Of a stretch of DNA of 64,000 nucleotides, positions 1 to 7,561 are shown one piece after another (the stretch's first letter is position 1; each line of letters begins with the position of its first letter). The notes below the pieces were generated by a model that did no database searches, had not been told where the DNA came from, and was given only the letters and a program-made list of their open reading frames with translations. The DNA is from Streptomyces sp. NBC_00287 (GTDB lineage Bacteria > Actinomycetota > Actinomycetes > Streptomycetales > Streptomycetaceae), in assembly GCF_036173105.1 (NCBI RefSeq), contig NZ_CP108053.1, positions 3,348,001-3,412,000 on the forward strand. Reading direction: 5' to 3'. The position numbers and the translations under genes are program-made.

Positions 1-1893
1 CTCGGTGTACGTGGCGAACCAGGACGTCGTCTGCTTGCCGTAGACCTCCGCGGTACCGGTCTTGGCGTGCATCGGGATCTCGTCCTGCGGCCAGCCGCCG
101 AACCGCCAGGCGGCGGTACCGCGGGTGGCGACGCCGGCGAGGGCCTCGTCCATCTGGGCCAGCGTCTGCCGGCTGACCGGCAGCTTGCCGTGCGCCTTGG
201 GCTCGATCTCCGAGACCTGCTTGCCGTCGGCGCTGATGACCGCCTTGCCGACCGTCGGGTCGTACAGGGTGCCGCCGTTGGCGATGGCCGCGTAGATGGT
301 GGCCATCTGGATCGGGGTCACCAGGGTGTCGCCCTGGCCGATGGAGTAGTTGATCTCGTCACCGGCGCGCATCTTGTTGCCTTCGAGGCAGTTCTCGTAG
401 GCGATCTTCTCGACGTAGTCGCCGTCCTTCTTGCCGGTCTTGCACCAGGCGTCCTTGTTGGCCTTCCAGTAGTCCTGCTTCCACTGGCGGTCGGGGACCC
501 GGCCGGTGACCTCGTTGGGCAGGTCGATGCCGGTCTCCTGGCCGAGGCCGAACTGGTGGGCGGCCTTGTAGAAGTAGTCCTTCGGCTTGCCCTTGGGGTT
601 GATGCCGCCGTCCTTCTTCCACTCGTTGTGCGCGAGTTGGTAGTAGACGGTGTCGCAGGAGACCTCCAGGGCGCGGCCGAGGCCGATCGGGCCGTGGTTC
701 TGGGACTCGAAGTTCTTGAAGACCTGGCCGCCGACGGAGTACGAGCTGGAGCAGTTGTAGCGGCCGTCGAAGTCGTAGCCCGCCTGGACCGCGGCGGCCG
801 TGGAGACCACCTTGAAGATCGAGCCGGGGGCTGCCTGACCCTGTATGGCCCGGTTCAGCAGCGGGTAGTTGGAGGACTTGCCGGTGAGCTGCCGGTAGTC
901 CTTGGCGGAGATACCGCCCACCCAGGCGTTCGGGTCGTAGGTCGGGTTGGACGCCATGGCGACGACCCGGCCGGTCTTGGCCTCCATCACCACGATCGCG
1001 CCCGCGTCGGCCTTGTAGTTCTCCTGCGTGTTGCGGTCGAACTCCTTGCGGGCGGTCTTCATCGCCTCGTTCAGCTCGTACTCGGCGACCCGCTGGACGC
1101 GGGCGTCGATGCTGGTGACGAGGTTGGAGCCGGGCTGGGCGGCGTCTGCCTCGGCCTCGCCGATGACCCGGCCGAGGTTGTCGACCTCGTAGCGGGTGAC
1201 GCCGGCCTTGCCGCGCAGCTCCTTGTCGTACTGGCGCTCGATGCCGGAGCGGCCGACCTGGTCGGAGCGGAGGTAGGGCGACTCGGTGTCCTGGGCCTTG
1301 GTGATCTCCTCGTCGGTGACCGGGGAGAGATAGCCGAGGACCTGGGCGGTGTTGGAGCCGCCGGGGCCCGGGTAGCGGCGGACGGCCTGCGGTTCGGCGG
1401 TGATGCCGGGGAAGTCCTCGGCGCGCTCACGGATCTGCAGGGCCTGCTTGGCGGTGGCCTCGTCGGTGATGGGGATGGGCTGGTACGGCGAGCCGTTCCA
1501 GCAGGGCTGGGGGGTCTCGGCGTCGCACAGCCGGACCTTCTCCATCACCTCCTCGGGCTTCATCCCGAGGACTGCGGCGAGCTTGGCGAGGACGGCCTTG
1601 CCGTCGTCCTTCATCTTCAGCAGGTCGGTGCGGGAGGCGGAGACGACAAGCCGCGTCTCGTTGTCGGCCAGCGGCACGCCTCGCGCGTCCAGGATCGAGC
1701 CGCGCACGGCCGGGTCGACGACCTGCTGGACGTGGTTGCCGGAGGCCTCCTTGGCGTACTCCGAGCCCTCCCGGATCTGGAGGTACCACAGCCGCCCGCC
1801 GAGGGTGCCAAGGAGGGACAGGACAAGGATCTGGATCACGATGAGTCGGATCTGGACCCGTGGGGTCCGCCCGGTCTCGGGGATGTTGGTCAC
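1..1893 (-). CDS. mrdA: Penicillin-binding protein 2, class B transpeptidase (3' end outside window)
   Basis: A class B PBP crosslinks peptidoglycan at the outer face of the membrane, working with a SEDS glycosyltransferase (RodA type). I read 631 codons from a GTG at 1893, which follows a GAGAGGGGG ribosome site; the C-terminus runs off the left edge. One membrane helix lies at about residues 16-36, then the PBP dimerisation domain, then the transpeptidase. Visible motifs are SIFK with nucleophile Ser358, SCD at 412-414 in the SxN position, and KTG at 611-613. The open frame on the other strand is a GC shadow. It follows mreD by 116 bases, so it is the distal gene of an mreBCD-mrdA cluster, the known Streptomyces arrangement whose products act in spore-wall synthesis. 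Identity is near certain; the exact end is not visible. Confidence 0.95.
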   Translation of the reverse strand, partial: MTNIPETGRTPRVQIRLIVIQILVLSLLGTLGGRLWYLQIREGSEYAKEASGNHVQQVVDPAVRGSILDARGVPLADNETRLVVSASRTDLLKMKDDGKAVLAKLAAVLGMKPEEVMEKVRLCDAETPQPCWNGSPYQPIPITDEATAKQALQIRERAEDFPGITAEPQAVRRYPGPGGSNTAQVLGYLSPVTDEEITKAQDTESPYLRSDQVGRSGIERQYDKELRGKAGVTRYEVDNLGRVIGEAEADAAQPGSNLVTSIDARVQRVAEYELNEAMKTARKEFDRNTQENYKADAGAIVVMEAKTGRVVAMASNPTYDPNAWVGGISAKDYRQLTGKSSNYPLLNRAIQGQAAPGSIFKVVSTAAAVQAGYDFDGRYNCSSSYSVGGQVFKNFESQNHGPIGLGRALEVSCDTVYYQLAHNEWKKDGGINPKGKPKDYFYKAAHQFGLGQETGIDLPNEVTGRVPDRQWKQDYWKANKDAWCKTGKKDGDYVEKIAYENCLEGNKMRAGDEINYSIGQGDTLVTPIQMATIYAAIANGGTLYDPTVGKAVISADGKQVSEIEPKAHGKLPVSRQTLAQMDEALAGVATRGTAAWRFGGWPQDEIPMHAKTGTAEVYGKQTTSWFATYTE

Positions 1894-2009
1894 TGCGGCT
1901 GCCGCCCCCTCTCAGTGCGCCGGCGTGTGTGCGCGTACGAATGATGAACGGCCGACCTGTGAGGCGGCGTTCCGCCCAGGCAGACCCGTTCGGGTGAAGT
2001 TCCGCGCCC

Positions 2010-2726
2010 TCACAGCCGCTTGACCCCCTTGATGCGCCCGGCACGGGCGGTGCGCGCCCGCGCCGCCTTCACCTTCAGACCGCCGAGGGCACCTCGTCCG
2101 CCGAGGCCGCCGCGACCGCCCAGGCCCCCGCGCTGGCTGCCGATCCGCAGTCCGGTGCCGCCGGAGAGCCAGCCGGTGGAGATGTCGGCCTTCTTCGCCG
2201 AGGAGTTGGTATCGGCAAGGGGGTCGTTCTCCGCGCGCCGGGCCAGTGCCATGAGCCCGGGGACGACGAACGGGGCGAGCAGCAGGTCGTAGAGCGCGGC
2301 CGTGAACAGCAGGCTGGTCAGGCCCACATGGCGGGCGGCGGTGTCGCCGACGAGGGCGCCGACACCGGCGTAGAGCAGGGTGGAGCCGATGGCCGCGGCG
2401 ACGACCACGGCCATGGGTCCGGTCGCCGACTTCAGCTGGCCGTTCTCCGGTTTGACGAGTCCGGCGAGATAGCCGATGACGCACAGCACCAGGGCATAGC
2501 GGCCCGCGGCGTGGTCGGCGGGTGGGGCGAGGTCGGCGAGCAGTCCCGCGCCGAAGCCGATGAGGGCGCCGCCGACATGGCCGTAGACCATGGCAAGGCC
2601 CAGGACCGTCAGCAGGAGCAGGTCGGGGACGGCGCCGGGGAGATGGAGCCGGGCGAGGACGCTGACCTGGAGCACCAGGGCGACGACGACCAGTGAGGAA
2701 GAGAGCAGGATCCGGTTGACGCGCAT
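2010..2726 (-). CDS. mreD: Rod shape-determining protein MreD
   Basis: MreD is a polytopic membrane protein of the elongasome that links MreC and MreB to the wall synthases. The 238 residues start RVNRILLSSSLVVVALVL and show about five to six hydrophobic segments up to residue ~165 (motifs PDLLLL, GFGAGLLADL, YLAGLVKPE), as in the family. After that comes an unusual hydrophilic tail of about 65 residues, with GGLGGRGG-type repeats and a basic end. Start at ATG 2726, 13 bases downstream of mreC, so the two genes are probably co-transcribed. In Streptomyces, Mre proteins act mainly in spore-wall thickening rather than vegetative rod shape (literature on S. coelicolor). Confidence 0.93.
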   Translation of the reverse strand: MRVNRILLSSSLVVVALVLQVSVLARLHLPGAVPDLLLLTVLGLAMVYGHVGGALIGFGAGLLADLAPPADHAAGRYALVLCVIGYLAGLVKPENGQLKSATGPMAVVVAAAIGSTLLYAGVGALVGDTAARHVGLTSLLFTAALYDLLLAPFVVPGLMALARRAENDPLADTNSSAKKADISTGWLSGGTGLRIGSQRGGLGGRGGLGGRGALGGLKVKAARARTARAGRIKGVKRL

Positions 2727-2739
2727 GGGGCTTCAGCTC

Positions 2740-3684
2740 CTACTGCTCTTCTTGCGGGTACTGGCCGTCGACCGGCGCGGACGGGGTGACGGTGACCGTC
2801 ACGGTCGGCGTGGGGGTCGGCTTGGGCTTGTCGGGGAGCACCGTGTCGCGCGGATCCTTCTTCGGGGCCTGGACGACGACGCCGACGATGTCCAGCTTGG
2901 TGAAGCTGACGTACGGCGTGACGTAGAGGGTGCGGGTCAGGTCGCCGCCGGAGGGGTCGACGCGGTTGACCACGCCGACCGGCACGCCCGGCACGAAGGG
3001 CTTGTCGGCCTGCGAGCCGAAGGTGACAAGACGGTCGCCCTTCTTGATCTGTGCCTTGCCGTTGAGGAGTTCGACGCGCAGCGGGCCGTCGCCCTGTCCT
3101 GAGGCGAAGCCGAGTTCGTCGTTGCCCTCCATGCGGGTACCGACGGTGAAGTCGGGGTCGTTGGCGAGCAGCACGGTCGCGGTGTTGGGACCGACGGTCG
3201 TCACCCGCCCGACCAGACCGTCCCCGTTGAGGACCGTCATGTCGCGCTTGAGGCCGTCATTGGCGCCGGCGTCGATGGTGATGGTCCAGGAGAAACCCTG
3301 GGCCGCTCCTATCGCGATGACCTCCGCGCCCTTGATGCCGTACTGGCCCTTGCCCGCGGTCTTCAGCATCTTGTCGAGCTGCGCGAGTCTGCTGCGGTTG
3401 CGGTCGTCGCTGCCGAGCTTCGCCTTGAGGGCGGCGTTCTGCTGCTCCAGTTCGGCGATCCGGTCGTGCCGTTCGCCGGAGTCACGGATCGCGGAGACCG
3501 CGTTGCCGACGGGGTCGACCGCGGCCGAGACGCCGTTCTCGATCGGGCCGAAGACGGTGGCCGCGGCCTGGCGGGCACCGTCGACCGGGGAGTCCTCCCC
3601 ACCGCGGATATCCACCGTGATCAGCGCGAACGCGATGGCGATCAGCAGCACCAGGAGCAGCCGGCTCTCTCGTGTGTCCCTCAC
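2740..3684 (-). CDS. mreC: Rod shape-determining protein MreC
   Basis: MreC is a bitopic membrane protein that scaffolds wall synthases from the outer face of the membrane. The 314 residues show a membrane helix at about 8-25, a coiled coil at about 60-100 (AELEQQNAALKAKL), and the twin beta-domain region typical of MreC at about 115-272 (GLVGRVTTVGPNTATVLL, VPVGVV). A Pro/Thr/Val-rich tail with TPTPTVTVTVTP follows and is probably wall-exposed. It lies between mreB and mreD in the expected order. A strong hairpin at 3779-3814 separates it from mreB, so mreCD probably depends on read-through or on a separate promoter. Confidence 0.94.
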   Translation of the reverse strand: MRDTRESRLLLVLLIAIAFALITVDIRGGEDSPVDGARQAAATVFGPIENGVSAAVDPVGNAVSAIRDSGERHDRIAELEQQNAALKAKLGSDDRNRSRLAQLDKMLKTAGKGQYGIKGAEVIAIGAAQGFSWTITIDAGANDGLKRDMTVLNGDGLVGRVTTVGPNTATVLLANDPDFTVGTRMEGNDELGFASGQGDGPLRVELLNGKAQIKKGDRLVTFGSQADKPFVPGVPVGVVNRVDPSGGDLTRTLYVTPYVSFTKLDIVGVVVQAPKKDPRDTVLPDKPKPTPTPTVTVTVTPSAPVDGQYPQEEQ

Positions 3685-3778
3685 GTGCGGCGGCCGTGCC
3701 CTTCCTCATAGGAATTCGGGAAGCCCCAGGGAAACCCGAGGGGCTGCATTGTGGGAGCTTATGCATCTATATCAACGA

Positions 3779-3814
3779 TCCGCCGTACGAGAGGAGATCG
3801 TCTCGTACGGCGGA
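3779..3814 (-). terminator. Hairpin between mreB and mreC
   Basis: A perfect 14-bp inverted repeat (3779-3792 with 3801-3814, 8-base loop) lies 15 bases after the mreB stop codon. It lacks a clear U-tract. It could terminate or attenuate mreB transcription so that mreCD is read at a lower level; that role is inferred. Confidence 0.6.
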
Positions 3815-3828
3815 ATCGAAGAGTTACG

Positions 3829-4860
3829 TCATCTGCGGGGCTGGGCGTCCAGAACCTGCTGGAGCGCCTCGAACTCCTCGACGCACTTGCCGGAGCCGAG
3901 CGCCACGCTGTCCAGCGGGTCCTCGGCGATATGGATCGGCATGCCGGTCTCCCGGCGCAGCCGCTCGTCGAGGCCGCGCAGCAGGGCACCGCCGCCGGTC
4001 AGGACGATGCCGCGGTCCATGATGTCGCCGGACAGCTCCGGCGGGCACTTGTCGAGGGTCGTCTTGACGGCGTCGACAATGGCGTTGACGGGCTCCTCGA
4101 TCGCCTTGCGTACTTCGGCGGCGGAGATGACAACGGTCTTGGGCAGCCCGGAGACGAGGTCCCGGCCGCGGATTTCGGTGTGTTCGTCAGCATCGAGGTC
4201 GTACGCCGAACCGATCGTGATCTTGATCTGCTCGGCCGTGCGCTCACCCAGCAGGAGCGAGTACTCCTTCTTGATGTGCTGGATGATCGCGTTGTCCAGT
4301 TCGTCGCCCGCCACGCGGATGGACTGGGCGGTGACGATGCCGCCGAGGGAGATGACCGCGACCTCCGTGGTGCCGCCGCCGATGTCCACCACCATGTTGC
4401 CCGTGGCCTCGTGGACCGGCAGGCCGGAGCCGATGGCCGCGGCCATGGGCTCCTCGATGATGTGCACCTGACGGGCGCCGGCCTGGGACGACGCCTCGAT
4501 GACGGCGCGGCGCTCGACGCCCGTGATGCCCGAGGGCACACAGACGACGACCCGCGGACGAGCCAGATACCGCCGCTTGTGGATCTTCAGGATGAAGTAA
4601 CGGAGCATCCGCTCGGTGATCTCGAAGTCGGCGATCACGCCGTCCTTCAGCGGACGCACGGCAACGATGTTGCCGGGCGTGCGCCCGATCATCTTCTTGG
4701 CTTCGGCGCCGACCGCGAGGATGCCACCGGTGTTGGTGTTGATCGCGACGACGGACGGCTCGTTGAGTACGATCCCGCGACCCCTGACGTACACCAGCGT
4801 GTTGGCGGTCCCGAGGTCGACAGCCATGTCACGGCCGATGAACGACATTGAGTTCCCCAT
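3829..4860 (-). CDS. mreB: Actin-like cytoskeletal protein MreB
   Basis: MreB is a bacterial actin that polymerises on the inner membrane face and directs wall synthesis; in Streptomyces it chiefly affects spore integrity. I take ATG 4860 ([11 protein letters not shown]), giving 343 residues, the usual family length. The open frame continues upstream to 5082, but that extension has no similarity to MreB. A second in-frame ATG at 4848 has a GGGGA at good spacing and is an alternative. Actin-fold motifs are visible: AVDLGTANT (phosphate 1), [12 protein letters not shown] (phosphate 2), and [14 protein letters not shown] near the C-terminus. First gene of mreBCD-mrdA. Confidence 0.95.
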   Translation of the reverse strand: MGNSMSFIGRDMAVDLGTANTLVYVRGRGIVLNEPSVVAINTNTGGILAVGAEAKKMIGRTPGNIVAVRPLKDGVIADFEITERMLRYFILKIHKRRYLARPRVVVCVPSGITGVERRAVIEASSQAGARQVHIIEEPMAAAIGSGLPVHEATGNMVVDIGGGTTEVAVISLGGIVTAQSIRVAGDELDNAIIQHIKKEYSLLLGERTAEQIKITIGSAYDLDADEHTEIRGRDLVSGLPKTVVISAAEVRKAIEEPVNAIVDAVKTTLDKCPPELSGDIMDRGIVLTGGGALLRGLDERLRRETGMPIHIAEDPLDSVALGSGKCVEEFEALQQVLDAQPRR

Positions 4861-5023
4861 CAGGATTCGTCTGGCCTTCCCACGAGCTTTTGAGGGCTTT
4901 TCAGGTTGGCGAGGTGGGTGCTGTGACGTGAAGGCTTCCATCGTAGACGCGCCTTCGCGAACACGGCGTGAGGGTCCTTCGCCATTGTCAGCAGATGATG
5001 TGCGGGTTCGCTCTCGGAGACGA

Positions 5024-5091
5024 GCGTTCGGGGAGTCTCGTTCCCCCGAACGCCCCGCATATGCCAGAAAGTCCGGGGGCAATGCCCCCGG
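5024..5091 (-). terminator. Two hairpins downstream of ndk, upstream of mreB
   Basis: Two inverted repeats follow the ndk stop codon: CCGGGGGCA/TGCCCCCGG at 5073-5091 and GCGTTCGGGG/CCCCGAACGC at 5024-5053. They suit ndk transcription termination, leaving about 165 bases (4861-5023) for an mreB promoter. Confidence 0.55.
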
Positions 5092-5116
5092 GCTCTCTCA
5101 ACTGCCGTGCTGGTTC

Positions 5117-5530
5117 CTAGGCGCGGCCCGGGAAGAAGATCTTCACCTCGCGCTCGGCGGACTCCTCGGAGTCGGAGGCGTGGATGAGGTTCTCACGGAC
5201 GATCACACCGAAGTCGCCCCGGATGGAGCCGGGGGCGGCGGCGATCGGGTCGGTCGGTCCGGCCAGCGCGCGTACGCCCTCGATGACCCGCTCGCCCTCG
5301 ACGATCAGCGCGACGACCGGTCCCGAGGACATGAACTCGACCAGCGGCTCGTAGAAGGGCTTGCCCTTGTGCTCGCCGTAGTGCTGCTCGAGGGTCTCCT
5401 GGTCCAGGGTGCGCAGCTCCAGCGCGGTGATCTGCCAGCCCGCCTTGCGCTCGATCCGGCTGATGATCTCGCCGGTCAGGCCACGACGTACGGCGTCGGG
5501 CTTGAGGAGGACGAGGGTGCGCTGGGTCAC
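5117..5530 (-). CDS. ndk: Nucleoside diphosphate kinase
   Basis: Transfers the gamma-phosphate from ATP to NDPs through a phosphohistidine, balancing cytosolic NTP and dNTP pools. The 137-residue length is standard. Motifs seen: the N-terminal RTLVLLKPDAVRRG lysine motif and NLIHASDSEESAEREVKIFF, with catalytic His117. Start at ATG 5530 behind an AAGGAG site. The neighbours (DUF4233 gene, folC, valS upstream; mreB downstream) match the conserved streptomycete order. No anomaly seen. Confidence 0.98.
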   Translation of the reverse strand: MTQRTLVLLKPDAVRRGLTGEIISRIERKAGWQITALELRTLDQETLEQHYGEHKGKPFYEPLVEFMSSGPVVALIVEGERVIEGVRALAGPTDPIAAAPGSIRGDFGVIVRENLIHASDSEESAEREVKIFFPGRA

Positions 5531-5619
5531 GACGGGCTCCTTAGTGCATCAAGGTGTGCGGGAAGACGAGGTTACCCGGCGTGTCCGGGCACTTGTTACG
5601 CAGCGTCAGGTGTAGAGGG

Positions 5620-5976
5620 TCAGGCCGCGTCCGGAGTGGAGCCGTCGGCCTGCGCCGCGAATCTCGCCTTCGCCTCGTCGATCTTCCGTCCGTAGTGCAC
5701 CGAGGCCCACCACAGGGCGGTGAAGGCCGCGCCCAGGAAGAACATCGACGGCACGACGAACCCGGAGGCGATCAGCACGACCTGCAGCGCCCAGCCCATG
5801 GCGATGCCGCCGGGCCGGGTGACCAGACCGCACAGCAGCACGCACAGGAACATCGCGATCCCGCTGACCGTCCACACCGTCGACATGGACAGATCGGGGT
5901 CCTTCATGGCGACCAGACCGGCGAAGCCGATGACGAAGAACTCGCCGATCAGGGTCGACGCACAGAGCGTACGCAT
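5620..5976 (-). CDS. DUF4233 integral membrane protein
   Basis: 118 residues with about four hydrophobic segments (starting LIGEFFVIGFAGLVAM and GIAMFLCVLLCGLV) and a charged C-terminal tail of about 25 residues. This matches the actinobacterial DUF4233 family, which typically sits directly downstream of folC, as here: only 11 bases separate the two. The molecular role is unknown. The constant position suggests co-expression with folate polyglutamylation, but nothing in the sequence indicates a folate-binding site. Confidence 0.85.
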   Translation of the reverse strand: MRTLCASTLIGEFFVIGFAGLVAMKDPDLSMSTVWTVSGIAMFLCVLLCGLVTRPGGIAMGWALQVVLIASGFVVPSMFFLGAAFTALWWASVHYGRKIDEAKARFAAQADGSTPDAA

Positions 5977-5987
5977 ACGTGAAAACC

Positions 5988-7472
5988 TCAGCCTTTCCCC
6001 AGCAGCAGCCGGGCCTCGCCCACGGTGATGACGGAACCGGTGACGAGCACACCGCCGCCCGCGAACTCGCCCTCCTCCTCGGCCAGCGTGATCGCGGCCT
6101 CCAGGGCGTCCGGCAGCCGCGGCTCGACCTGGACCCGCTCGTCGCCGAACACCTCCACGGCGATGGCGGCCAACTCGTCGGCGTCCATCGCGCGATGGCT
6201 GGAGTTCTGCGTGATCACGACCTCGGCGAAGATCGGCTCGAAGGCCTCCAGCAGCCCTCGTACGTTCTTGTCGCCGCTGGCCCCGACCACGCCGATCAGC
6301 CGGCTGAAGTCGAAGGCCTCCCTGATCGCCTCGGCGGTCACCCTGGCGCCCGCCGGGTTGTGCGCGGCGTCCAGCACGATGGTCGGCGACCGGCGTACGA
6401 CCTCCATGCGGCCCGGCGAGGAGACGGCTGCGAAGGCCTTTCGGACGGTGTCGATGTCGAGCGGCTCGGCGCGCAGGGCGCCGACCCCGAAGAACGCCTC
6501 CACGGCGGCGAGCGCCACCGCGGCGTTGTGCGCCTGGTGGGCGCCGTGCAGCGGGAGATAGACCTCGCCGTACTCGCCGCCGAGGCCGCGCAGGGTGACG
6601 AGCTGTCCGCCGACGGCGACCGTCCGGGCGACGACCCCGAACTCCAGCCCCTCGCGGGCGACCGTCGCGTCGACCTCCACGGCCTTCTTCAGCAGCACCT
6701 GCGCCGCGTCCACCGGCTGCTGGGCCAGGATCACGGTGGCGTCCTGCTTGACGATCCCGGCCTTCTCGGCGGCGATCTCGGCGGGCGTCTCACCGAGCCG
6801 GTCGGTGTGGTCCAGGTCTATGGGGGTGACTACGGCGACATCACCGTCGATGACGTTCGTGGCGTCCCAGGAGCCGCCCATGCCCACCTCGACGACGGCC
6901 ACGTCGACGGGCGCGTCCGCGAAGGCGGCGTACGCCATGCCGGTCAGCACCTCGAAGAAGGACAGCCGGTACTCCTGTTGGGCGTCCACCATCTCGATGT
7001 ACGGCTTGATGTCGTGGTACGTCTCGATGAACCGCTCGGCGTCGATCGCGGCGCCGTCGAGGCTGATGCGCTCGGTGATCGACTGGACGTGCGGGCTCGT
7101 GTACCGGCCCGTGCGCAGCTCGAAGGCGCCGAGGAGGGCCTCGATCATGCGGGCGGTGGTGGTCTTGCCGTTCGTGCCGGTGATGTGGATCGAGGGGTAC
7201 GAGCGCTGTGGCTCGCCCAGTACGTCCATCAGGGCGGCGATACGGCTGACCGAGGGCTCCAGCTTGGTTTCGCCCCAGCGGGTGGCGAGCTCCGCTTCGA
7301 CTTCGCGCAGGGCCTTGTCGACCTCGGGGTCTTCGGGGCGCGCGGGTACGTCCGCGCTCGGGGCTCCGCCCTGGGTGCGGAGGGTACGGCTGCCGGCCTC
7401 GATGACCGCGAGATCGGGGTCGCGGTCGGTCTCTTCCGCGATGATCTCGTCGAAGGGGTCGCTTTCACTCAC
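5988..7472 (-). CDS. folC: Bifunctional folylpolyglutamate / dihydrofolate synthase
   Basis: Mur-ligase-family enzyme that adds glutamate to dihydropteroate or to folates using ATP, in the cytosol. It has 494 residues, longer than E. coli FolC (~420) because of an acidic, poorly ordered N-terminus of about 50 residues. Motifs: P-loop GTNGKTT at 99-105, the HTDRLGETP segment, LDAAHNPAG, and GVVGASGDKNVRGLL in the C-terminal domain. Start ATG 7472. It lies downstream of valS but separated from it by a strong terminator, and forms a short unit with the DUF4233 gene. Confidence 0.95.
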   Translation of the reverse strand: MSESDPFDEIIAEETDRDPDLAVIEAGSRTLRTQGGAPSADVPARPEDPEVDKALREVEAELATRWGETKLEPSVSRIAALMDVLGEPQRSYPSIHITGTNGKTTTARMIEALLGAFELRTGRYTSPHVQSITERISLDGAAIDAERFIETYHDIKPYIEMVDAQQEYRLSFFEVLTGMAYAAFADAPVDVAVVEVGMGGSWDATNVIDGDVAVVTPIDLDHTDRLGETPAEIAAEKAGIVKQDATVILAQQPVDAAQVLLKKAVEVDATVAREGLEFGVVARTVAVGGQLVTLRGLGGEYGEVYLPLHGAHQAHNAAVALAAVEAFFGVGALRAEPLDIDTVRKAFAAVSSPGRMEVVRRSPTIVLDAAHNPAGARVTAEAIREAFDFSRLIGVVGASGDKNVRGLLEAFEPIFAEVVITQNSSHRAMDADELAAIAVEVFGDERVQVEPRLPDALEAAITLAEEEGEFAGGGVLVTGSVITVGEARLLLGKG

Positions 7473-7510
7473 GGGGTCAGTCTACGGAGGCGGACTGACA
7501 GACGTAGGCC

Positions 7511-7544
7511 AAGGCCCCCGGAGCCGTGTGGTTCCGGGGGCCTT
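7511..7544 (-). terminator. valS terminator
   Basis: Perfect 12-bp inverted repeat, AAGGCCCCCGGA (7511-7522) with TCCGGGGGCCTT (7533-7544), 17 bases past the valS stop. GC-rich stem without a long U-tract, as is common in Streptomyces. Confidence 0.8.
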
Positions 7545-7561
7545 CATGCGCGTACAACGAC

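Noticed and set aside
67..1944. Long plus-strand open frame (625 codons) opposite mrdA
   Set aside because: A GC-bias shadow: composition is Val/Gly/Asp/Leu-rich without domains, and the minus frame encodes a clear PBP2.
4861..5082. N-terminal extension of MreB
   Set aside because: The frame is open, but the added residues do not resemble MreB and the 343-residue form matches the family start.
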